This document shows, piece after piece, positions 1-12,000 of a stretch of 64,000 bases of DNA (positions within the stretch are counted from its first letter, which is position 1; each line of letters begins with the position of its first letter). The stretch is taken from the NCBI GenBank assembly GCA_036733965.1, contig DAIMZL010000006.1, forward strand, positions 1-64,000. The letters run 5' to 3'. Source of the stretch: JAEXOD01 sp937930275. GTDB taxonomy: Bacteria; Bacteroidota; Ignavibacteria; Ignavibacteriales; Melioribacteraceae. The notes below the pieces were generated by a model. That model was given only the letters and a program-made list of their open reading frames with translations. It was not told the DNA's origin and ran no database searches. The position numbers were made by a program, and so were the translations under genes.

Positions 1-3000
1 TCAAATTATGTTGCTGCAACAGGTTCGTATAATTGGCTTGTGCCAAATTTGCCGACAAACAATTTGAAAATTAAGATTTATGATGTTGCAAATCCGTTTG
101 TTTCCGATTCTTCATCAAATCCTCTTACATTAGGTATTATTACCGTTTCGCAACCGATTGCCGGCGAAGTACTAAGAGCAAACTCGGTAAAAACCATAGA
201 ATGGACGGCATCTCCCGGCATTACTGCAGTAAAACTTGAATTTTCACATGATAACGGCGCAACTTGGGAAACTATTGAAAATAGCATACCCGCTCAAACA
301 GGAGCTTACAATTGGATTGTAAAAGATGTAGCTACTGCTTCTGCATTAATAAGAGTTTCGCATGCTATATCACCCACCGACATTTTAGATCTATCGGATA
401 ATTTTATAATAAGCAAGTTAATGGTAAATTTACCTAACGGTGGTGAATACTGGCAAGCCGGCACGACAAAAAATATTACTTGGTCAAGTTCTGTTGCAGG
501 AAATGTTAAATTAGAATACTCGTTAAATAACGGTGCAAGTTGGAATATTATTGCATCTCCGGTTGCTGCTAATTTAGGATCTTATACCTGGACAATTCCA
601 GCAAATCTATCTTCTTCACAAGCATTAGTAAAAGTGACCGATTTATTAAATACTGTAATAAAGGACTCAAGTGATGCAGTATTTAAAATTGGAAATGTAA
701 GTATTACTAATGTTTTTGGAGGTGAAAATTGGCAGACAAATTCTTCTAAAACTATAAATTTTACTGCTTCAGGTAGTATTAATACTGTAAACTTTGAATA
801 TACTCTTGACGGAATTACATGGACTCCATTTGCGTTAGGTGTTTCTGCTGCTTCGGGTTCGGTTGTTTGGAATATTGACAATATTTCTTCTTCTATACAA
901 GCAAAGATAAGAGTAAGTGATGCCGAATCAGGTCTAAATATTTCGTACACTACTAATAATTTTAATATCATTAAATTAAATATTAACTCACCGAATGGTG
1001 ATGAACTTTTACAAGCAGGCAAAACAGCTACAATTAGTTGGCAGTCAAGCTCGCAAGTGCCGTTTGTTAATATATTTTATAGTACGGATAACGGACTTAA
1101 TTGGGTACAAATTGCAAATAATGTTCTATCTCCAGCGAATGTAATAAATACATATTCATGGAGTGTGCCTTCAAATATTGTAGGTGAGAATAATCGTATA
1201 AAAATAGTTAGTTCTTCAGATGGTACAATTAATACTACTTCATTAAATAAATTTACAATCGGTAGTTTGGATTTTACAAATCCAACTGTAAACTCTATTT
1301 GGCAAACAAATAAAAGATATAAAATAGAATGGAATAGTCAACTAATAGGTGATGTTAAACTTGAATATTCATTGGATAACGGCACTACATGGAATAATAT
1401 AATTAATTCATATAATTCCTCATTACATTTTTATAATTGGGATATTCCTGTTGATAGCTATTCCAACCAAGCACAAGTTAGAATAGTTTCTAATAAAAAC
1501 GCACTTGTTAACGAAACTACAGCTCCTTTTACTTTAAAAAGATTAGAAGTAAAAATTCCTAACGGTGGAGAGACTTGGAAAGCAGGAACACCAAGAACCA
1601 TTACCTGGGACGCTAATTATGTAAATAGTGTAACTTTATACATTTCCTCAGATAACGGTCAAACTTGGGATAATACTCCGATTGCAAAAAATATTTCAGG
1701 TAACGGGGGACAACATTCTTGGGTAATTCCTGTTAATTATTCAGGGAAAAACTATAAAATAAAAATTGTTGATGACGAAGTAAGCTCAGTAAGAGATAGC
1801 AGTAGCACACCTTTTACAATAAATTCTTTTGCACTTACATCTCCTATTGGTGGTGAAATTTGGCAAGCCGGAACTACAAAAACGATTAAGTGGACTGTTA
1901 GCAATGTTAATGAAGTTTTCCTTGAGTACTCGTTAGATAACGGTACTACATGGAATTCAATAATTTCAAATTTAAACGCTGAATTAAAGCAATATGATTG
2001 GTTAATTCCAAATAATATTTCTTCAAATCAAGCTCGTATTAAAATAACTGATCATCAAGACAACAACAATTATTATATTTCAAACCCGTTTACTATAAAC
2101 AAACTTAGTGTTACTTCACCAAATGGGGGTGAATTATGGCAGGCAGGAACTTCACATGCCGTAACTTGGAATAGTGCTTTTATTAATAACGTAACCCTTG
2201 AGTATTCGGTTGATAACGGCGTAAGTTGGGTGAATATTGCATCAGGAATAAATGCTGCCTTAGGGACTTATAATTGGTTGATTCCGAGCGGTATTTCTTC
2301 TGCAAATGTGAGAGTAAAGATTTCGGATTCTGATAATTCGAGCTATTATGATATTTGTGATTCCAAATTCGTTATCGGAAATATGGAAATTACAAACCCG
2401 GCAGCAAGTTCACAATTTCAAGCAGGAAAAACTTGCAATATAGCTTGGACAATAAGCAATATCGGATTGATTGATTTATATTATAGTATTGATGACGGTG
2501 TAAGTTGGAATATTTTGGGAACGAATATTAATTCTAATTCTACTACTTCCTTTTTATGGGATATACCAAGTAACATATCTTCAGATAAAGCCAAAATTAA
2601 AATTCAATCTGTAAATGATCCGGCGTTAAATATAGTATCGGGTGCTTTTAGAATTAGCAATTTAGCAATAACATCTCCAAATTTGGGAAATATTATTTGG
2701 AAATCCGGCGATATTAATACAATAACTTGGAATTACAATTTTGTTGATAATATTAAACTTGAATATACATCGAACGGCGGCACTTCTTGGAATACTATAG
2801 TTAATAGTATTGCTGCCGCTACCGGAACTTATAATTGGCAAACACCTAATAATTTATCAGGAGAATTAAAACTTAGAATATCGGATGCTGCAAATTCAAA
2901 TATTTATGATGAAAACGATAATACTTTTTCATTAAGGTATATTTATGTTACAAATCCAAACGGTGGTGAAGTAGTTCAAGTCGGAATACCATTTACGATA

Positions 3001-6000
3001 AAATATTCTTATTCTTCAAACGTAAGTTTAGTTAACATTTTATATAGTGATGATAACGGCACTACATGGAATACGATAACTTCAGGTCCAATAGTTGCTA
3101 ACGGAGAATATAATTATACTTTCCCTTCAAATAGTTTAAATACAACTACCGGTTTAATTAGAATAGTGGACGCGAATGCTTCGGCAATTGTTAATGATCA
3201 AAGCGATGCTGTTTTTACGTTAAGTACTTTATTATTAACCTCACCAAACGGTAATGAACAATTTCAAGTAGGTAAAACAACTAATATTACTTGGTCTGCC
3301 GGACCCACAATAAGTAAAATTGCATTAGAGTATTTTACGGAAACAAAAGGCTGGAAGTTAATAGTAGATAATGTAGCCGCTAATTTAGGTACATATACAT
3401 GGACGATACCAAACGACCCTTCAAATGTTGTGAAGGTAAGAATTAAAAATATGGAAAATACAACAGTTAATGATATAAGTGATGCTACTTTTAGAATCGC
3501 AGATATTGCTGTTGCAATTCCAAATACTGATTTAAAATGGCAGGTCGGAAAATCAAAGATAATTTCATGGACAAAAACAAGTAATGTTAAATATGTAAAT
3601 ATTGAATATTCAATTGATGGAGGGCTTACTTGGAAACCTCCGATTGCAGTATCGGATAGCTCAGTTAATAATCAATTTAAATGGTTAGTAGTAAATGATA
3701 CTACTTTAACTGCTAAAATTAGAGTAACGGATGCCTCTTCAAACGGAAATATTTTTGATATAAGTGATGTAAACTTTGTGATAAGCAAGTTAGAAGTAAA
3801 TCAACCGGACGGAGCATTACCGATATTATCGGGATCAACACAAGAAGTAAAATGGGTAAGCACAAGGGATATAGATAGTGTATATATTAAATTAAGTATG
3901 GATAACGGAACAACATGGAGTACTTTATATAAAGAAAAAGCAAATAAAGGAAAATATACATGGAGCGTACCGAGTAGTGCCAATACAGATAATGCATACA
4001 TCTTAGTACAAGATACAAAAGAAGAAACGATAATAGATACAAGCAATAAGTTTAAGATATTACCGGCAAACTTAACATTAACTTATCCGGTAGGGGGAGA
4101 GAATTTACAAGAGGGAAGAAGTTATAATATAAGATGGACAAGAACCAATGCAGTACAAAGAATAAAGATAGAGATAACGACAAATAACGGAACAAATTGG
4201 ACAACAATAGAAAGTAATTATCCGGCAGATTCGTTAAAGTATAGTTACACAATACCAAACGGATATTTTAGTAACAATGCAAAAGTAAGAATAACGGATG
4301 CATTGAACAGTTTTGTAAGTTCAAGCAGTAATAGTACATTTAATATTTATGGTTTAACATTAACGTCATTTAATCAAGTAAATCAGCATTATAAGATAGG
4401 TGATACAAAAGCAATAACATGGCAGAGCACAAATAACGTAAATCAAATAAATATTGAATATAGCACAACCGAAGGAGTATGGAAACCGATAGCAAGTAAT
4501 GTAGCGGCAAATTTGGGAACATATGATTGGATAATCCCAAATGATCCGTCTAACACAATAAAGGTAAGGTTAACATACAGCCAAACATCCGAGATATATA
4601 GTATAAGTGCAAATAGTTTTAGAACGGCAAACGTAGTTGTTGTAAATCCGAATATTATAAAGAAATTACAAGTTGGAAGAACAGAACAAATAAAATGGAT
4701 TTCAACAAGCAATGCCACAAATCTAAATTTGTATTATTCAATAGATAACGGGCTGACTTGGAAAAGTATTCAAGATAACGTAAACTCAACCCCTTCTATT
4801 TATAACTGGATAGTACCGGATGATACAACGTTAACAGCAAAAATAAAAATAGTTGATGCAATATCCGGTGGCTTAATAAGCGATATAAGTGATGTAAACT
4901 TTGTGATAAGCAAGTTAGAAGTAAATCAACCGGACGGAGCATTACCGATATTATCGGGATCAACACAAGAAGTAAAATGGGTAAGCACAAGGGATATAGA
5001 TAGTGTATATATTAAATTAAGTATGGATAACGGAACAACATGGAGTACTTTATATAAAGAAAAAGCAAATAAAGGAAAATATACATGGAGCGTACCGAGT
5101 AGTGCCAATACAGATAATGCATACATCTTAGTACAAGATACAAAAGAAGAAACGATAATAGATACAAGCAATAAGTTTAAGATATTACCGGCAAACTTAA
5201 CATTAACTTATCCGGTAGGGGGAGAGAATTTACAAGAGGGAAGAAGTTATAATATAAGATGGACAAGAACCAATGCAGTACAAAGAATAAAGATAGAGAT
5301 AACGACAAATAACGGAACAAATTGGACAACAATAGAAAGTAATTATCCGGCAGATTCGTTAAAGTATAGTTACACAATACCAAACGGATATTTTAGTAAC
5401 AATGCAAAAGTAAGAATAACGGATGCATTGAACAGTTTTGTAAGTTCAAGCAGTAATAGTACATTTAATATTTATGGTTTAACATTAACGTCATTTAATC
5501 AAGTAAATCAGCATTATAAGATAGGTGATACAAAAGCAATAACATGGCAGAGCACAAATAACGTAAATCAAATAAATATTGAATATAGCACAACCGAAGG
5601 AGTATGGAAACCGATAGCAAGTAATGTAGCGGCAAATTTGGGAACATATGATTGGATAATCCCAAATGATCCGTCTAACACAATAAAGGTAAGGTTAACA
5701 TACAGCCAAACATCCGAGATATATAGTATAAGTGCAAATAGTTTTAGAACGGCAAACGTAGTTGTTGTAAATCCGAATATTATAAAGAAATTACAAGTTA
5801 ATAGAACAGAAAAAATAAAATGGAATTATACAAATAACGTTACAAGTGTAAATTTATACTATTCTACAAATAACGGTACAAGTTGGATCGCAATAGGTAA
5901 TAAGGGTATTGAAGCAGCAGGAGAGTACATTTGGACAATTCCGGATTATCCTTCAACAACCGCATTAATTAAAGTAGAAGATAACTCAGCACCAAATGCA

Positions 6001-9000
6001 ATAAATGATATCAGCGATACATCGTTTGTAATATCCAAACTTGAAGTTACGAAACCGCAGGCAAATGATATTTGGGCAAGCGGTGACATAAAACAAATTG
6101 AATGGACATCAAGCAATGATATTGATACGGTAGGTATTTATATCACTTTGGACGGCGGAAGTGTATGGAGTAGTTTAGTAAAAGTAAAAGCTTCACAAAA
6201 CAATTACTCGTGGACTATTCCGTATGCTATAAATTCTTCAAATGTTAGGATACTTGTAAACGATTCCAAGTTCACAAATGTTAATGATACTACTGACAAA
6301 TTTACAATTTATCCGCCTTTACTTAAAGTCGTTACTCCAAACGGTGGGGAATATATACAAGGTGGTAAAAACTATCAAATTAGCTGGCAATCATCTCCCG
6401 ATGTTAAAAATGTAAGGATTCAGTATAGAGTAAGCCCTTCATCAAGTTGGATATCGGTTGTACAAAGTTATCCGGCGGATTCACTTAAGATGAATTGGAA
6501 TGTTCCGCAAATAACTACTGATTCTGCTCAAATAAAAATAACAGATGTGTTACAACCGTTTATTACTGATAGTAGTGATAATATCTTTAAAGTAGGGTTT
6601 GTTACGGTACTTGAACCCAACGGAGGGGAGCACGTTCAAGCCGGTAAAGAGATGTTAATTAGATGGTCAAATAGTACAAATATTAGCAACGTTAAAATTG
6701 AATATAGTATAGACGGTGTAAATTATTCAACTATAAAAAATTCAATAGCTGCAGCATTAGGGAACTATACTTGGCAAATACCAAATCTTTCTTCAACAAC
6801 TGCATATATAAGAGTTAGCGATGCTGCATCAAACAATACTATTAATGATACGAATGATAATCCTTTTGTTATCAGTTTATTACAATTAACTACACCAAGC
6901 AGCAACATACAACTACAAGCAGGTACAAATTATTTAATTGAGTGGAATGCAAGCTCAGAAATTCAAAATGTTAATTTAGAGTATTCAATTGACGGAACAA
7001 CTTGGAATAGGATTAGTACAGTTTCTGCAAATTTGGGCGAATATAATTGGTTAATTCCCAATAATCTGTGTGCTGTTAGCGGTAAGTTGAGAATTTGGGA
7101 TAATAGTGCATATAATATTATTGATACAAGTAAATATCAAATTACTTTTAAGCAATTAAATATTGTTTTACCGATGGGGAATGAGAATTGGCAAGTAGGT
7201 ACTTCACACGAAATTCAATGGTCTTCGTGTTTAGTAGATACAATTAATATAGAATATTCTATTAATAACGGTTTAAGTTGGCTTAGGGTAATTGATAACG
7301 TAGTTGCTAACACCGGTAAATATAATTGGATTATTCCTAACACGCCTTCACAAAATGTTTTAATTAGATTAGTAGATAAAACTAATCCTACATTACTTTC
7401 AATGAGTAATAGATTTGCAATATTTAATCCTTCTATCAAACTTTTAGAACCGAACGGCGGGGAAATTTGGCAAGCCGGAAGTTCAAAAACTATTACATGG
7501 CAAAGTAGTAATGTTAACTATGTAAAGGTTGAATTTAGCAGTGATAGCGGTAAAACTTGGAGCGTGCTAAGAAGTTCGATACAAGCCGATTCATTTTTTG
7601 TTTGGAATCCGGTTCCTCCTAATTTAGAAACTAAAGGAGCAATGGTTAAAATAACCGATGTAATGAATAGTCATATTAAAGATTCGAGTTTAGCATTCAC
7701 TATTACACAATTAAAGTTGTTAGCTCCTTTAGGAGGCGAGTATTGGCAAAGCGGTACAACACAAAAGATAAAGTGGCATGCAGGTAACGGAATTAATACA
7801 ATTAATTTGGAGTACTCACTTAATAGCGGTCAATCTTGGGAAACTATCGAAGGTGCTCAAAACTATATAGCTTCTGCCGATTCTTTTGCGTGGAATATCC
7901 CTACTACCGGAAGTAATGCGGTTAAAGTACGCATTAGAGAAACTTACGATGGTACAATTAATTCTGTTTCACCGGATACATTTACAATAGGATGGGTAAA
8001 TGTTGTATCACCGAACGGAGGTGAGGTAGTTCAAGCAGGATTGCCTCTAAATATAAGATGGCAGAATAGTGATAACATTCATAATGTTAAAGTTGAAATT
8101 TACAACGAACCTAAAAACCAAGTTGTAGCTTGGACTGAAGTCGCTTCCTCGTTAAAACAGATAAATATTGTAATTCCCGCAAATTTATCTTCTGATAGTT
8201 TGAAGATAAGGTTAAGTGCATCAAACTCTAATTATTCTATAATTGATTATAGTAATAATTACTTTAGTTGTATGATGTTAAACTTATTGACTCCTGTTGT
8301 GGGATCTAATTGGCGGGCTTTAACCGAAAAGAATATTACATGGGAAGCAAGCAGCAATAATAATACAGTTAAATTAGAGTTTTCATCTGATGCTGGAGTT
8401 ACATGGAATAATATTGTTACAAATATTCCGGCTTCTCAATTCAATTATATTTGGACTGTTCCAAATAATGTTTCAAGCAATTGTTTAGTTAGAATATTAA
8501 ACGAGGAATTTCCGAATATAAAAGATTCAAGCGGAATATTTACTATATACATTCCGGAAGTTACCTTGTTAACACCAAACGGAAGCGAATATTATCAGGT
8601 AGGAAAGACCTATAAAATAAAATGGGACCATTTATATTTAACTACTCTTAAAATTGAGTATAGTTCTGATAACGGCTCAACTTGGGAAGTTATAAAAAAT
8701 CAAATTGCCGCAAATGCAAGAGAGTGGGATTGGAATATAGTTAATAAAAATTGGTCAACCGGTAGCGGATTAATTAGGATAAGCGATTACAGTGATCCAA
8801 ATATTAAAGATGTTAGCATGGCTAATTTTACTGTGGGTTGGATTGATGTATTAGCCCCTGACGGCGGTGAAAACTGGATGTCCAATAGCTCAAAAACGAT
8901 TAAATGGGATAACAGTAATTCAGTTTCGTTTGTAAACATATACTACAATAGCGGAATTGATACAAACTGGATTCAATTAGCAGTAAACTATCAGGCAAGT

Positions 9001-12000
9001 TTAAAAGAATTTAATTGGCAGCAAGTACCGAGTGTTGAAACAAATAGAGGTAAAATTAAAATTACCGATGCTCTTTCCGGTGGTGAAATTGTTAGTTTAA
9101 GTCAAAACTATTTCTTAATAACTAAGTTATATGTTATTGAACCCAACGGGGGAGAAGTATATTATAAAGGAAATACTTATCAAATTAAGTGGACCCCGAG
9201 TATTAACATAAATGCGGTCAAAATTTTCTTATCTGTTAATGGTGGTAATAGTTACGAGCCTTTGGAACCTAATTCGATTTCATCACAATTAGGGTATTAT
9301 AATTGGAAGATTTTGGATAATTACTATTCGGATTCTGCAAAAATAAAAATTGTTAATGCCGAAGATTCAACTATATTTGCTACAAGTCAAGGGTTATTTA
9401 CTTTAGGAAATTTACAATTGCTGGTATTTAATAATGCAGAAAAAGTATTAGAAAAATCAGTTAAAACAATTGCTTGGGAGTGTAGTCAAAATATAAGTAG
9501 AGTAGATTTATATTATTGGACTAAGAATAAAATTAAAAGGCTAATAGCTTCAGATGTAGTAGCAGGAAATAAATCGTATAATTGGAGACTACCCGAAGAA
9601 GTTTCGGATTCATGCTATATCGCAATTTATGATCACAATAATTACCGATTTTTTGATACTTCAAACGCACCGTTCACAATTTGTAGGTTAAAACTTCTTA
9701 ATCCTAAAGGAGGTGAAGTATGGAAACTCGGAGACTCAAAAGAATTTGTTTGGGAATCTGAATATATAAATAAGGTAAATATCGAATTTATTACAGATGA
9801 CTCGACATCGGTTCCGATATTCTCGGATTCACCTTACAAAATAAATGATCTACCTATTAATGCTACTTTAGGAAGATTTACAAAAGTTATTGATAGAAAT
9901 ATATTAGGAATGGTTTCTTCAAAACATGTAAGGATTAGGCTTATCGAATCAAGTTCGAAGGAAAAATTATCAGATACTTGCGATCAAGCTTTAACAACAA
10001 GTGAAATACTATTAACTTACCCGAATGAAGGAGAACATTTTGGGAAAGTAGATTCTATTAAATGGGAGTGTAGTACTAATACTATTGAAAATGTAAATAT
10101 ATGGTATAAACGTGATGATTTAACAAACTGGAGATTGATAGCAAGTAATGTTCCTGCAAATAGTGATTCATATAAATGGTATATTAAAAATATCGATCCG
10201 GCACAAAATTATAGGATTAAAATTGAGGATGCAAATCCGGATCCAAAATATAGAGCGATTAATGATTTAAGTGACGAAACATTTACTATTTGTGATATTA
10301 ATCTAACATATCCTAACGGTAATGAAAAATTAAAAGTAGGAAAGATTTATCAAATAAAATGGAATAGCTCGTTTATTAATTTAATTAGATTAGAATATTC
10401 GATTGATGACGGTAATAACTGGTATTCTGTATCTGCTGATCCGATTTCTGCAGCACAACAAACTTTTGATTGGACAATTCCGAGTGATTTTAGTAGAAAA
10501 GTTAGACTAAGAGTAAGTGACTATGACAAATCACTAATAAATGATATGTCTGATACTACTTTTACAATTGCAGATATAAGATTATTGAATCCAAATGAAT
10601 TAATGGCACTAAACTCCGGTACCGATTATACAATTAAATGGGAATCACAAAACGTAGATACAGTAAGAATTCAACTTTCTACTGATAATGGTAGAAACTG
10701 GATTTACAACTTAAAAACTATTCCTTCGGATAGCGGTAAATATATTTGGAATGTACAACCTTTATTATCTTCAGCAGCTCGAATTCGTGTACTTGATATA
10801 AACGAAGCAAATATTAGTGATACAAGTAATAGTCACTTTGTAATAGGTAAATTTCCGACTGTAAAAGTTGTAAAAATTAATCAAAGCAGTATTATTAAAT
10901 TCTTCTACGAGTTTTTAACTCCGCAGGAAACAATTTTAATTGATAGATTTGAGTTCCAAGTCGGAGATGGTCCGATAATTAACAATACGGAATCTTTAAT
11001 TAATCCGCCATTTAGTATCACGGGACCAATAAATGATACACTTTATTGGAGGAGTTCAGATAAACTGAACAATATGGAAGGAGTTACAAAGATATATGTA
11101 AGGTTTAGAAGTCCTCAGTTTAATGTATATTATGATGTTTTGATTGATAGTGTTGCCTATGATAATAAAGCACCTGATTTTGATAGAAATAGTGTTTCGT
11201 ATTATCAGTTACCGGAAAAATACGGTTGGAATAAAGTTATTGTAAAATGGAATAAAGGGACGGATTTAAGTTCCAACATATATTATAAATTATATTTTTA
11301 TGATATTAATAACGAATACTTAAACTACTCAAAAGTTACAAAAGATGACTCATTAATAATATCTGATGTAACTACTTCGGTTAAGTATAAAGTTAAACTT
11401 GACATATATGATGATTTCAAAAATACTTCAAACTTTGCATTATCAGATTATGGTGCAATTGCTTTAGGTGATTTTGCACCTCATGACGGAATTTTGGACG
11501 CCCGAGATTTATCGACCTTTGTGTATATGTGGAGCTCAAAAGATTCGACTACCGGTGTTGACTTTGCACCATATGACGGAACATTCCCGTATATTAAAGT
11601 TAGGGGGGATAATAAATTGGATGTTGATGATTTATTGGCTTTCGTAAATAATTGGAATTATGCACAAGAATTTACTTTACCAAAGAAAAATCAATATGTT
11701 TCCGAATCTGACATTGTTGAAAGGAAGAAAATTACTTTTAAAACCGGAGAGAATAAATTTAATTTCCCAATTAATTTTGAAGACAAAGAATTACTTGCAG
11801 TTTCGGCAGTAATAAATTATCCGGTAGGAACGTTTGAATTTGATTCACTTTCCGTATCCGGTTTAAGTAAGAATAACGGCTTAGCATTTATTAAGGTTGA
11901 TAGTTTAAACGGATTTGCTAAGCTTGATTTTGCCGAATTATATAACGGATTAAAAGGAAACTACGGAATTGACGCAAACTTAAAATGTTCTTTTGATAAA

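Larger units (their letters stand above)
1..10857 (+). repeat. Tandem array of about 39 Ig-like domain repeats (~280 bp period)
   Basis: I counted the domain openings one by one: 38 full domains preceded by one partial. Most neighbours differ strongly in sequence, keeping only the Trp, Tyr, Gly and Asp-Asn-Gly positions, so the array is old. The exception is the four-domain block at 3757-5799, which is duplicated without change. The domain boundary falls after a short strand such as F-x-I followed by L-x-V-x-x-P. Confidence 0.85.

Noticed and set aside
40..42. GTG at base 40 as the start of the giant gene
   Set aside because: Bases 1-39 are in frame and encode the end of another Ig domain (A-A-T-G-S-Y-N-W), so the gene enters from upstream.
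3801..5171. Two identical 81-residue and two identical 68-residue minus-strand reading frames at 3801-4258 and 4926-5383
   Set aside because: They are shadows of the perfect 918-bp repeat in the giant gene. The products are hydrophobic, compositionally odd and have no ribosome-binding site.
1..10857. CRISPR-like or DNA-level tandem repeat
   Set aside because: The periodicity is of protein domains about 280 bp long with strong divergence. There are no short identical repeats with spacers.
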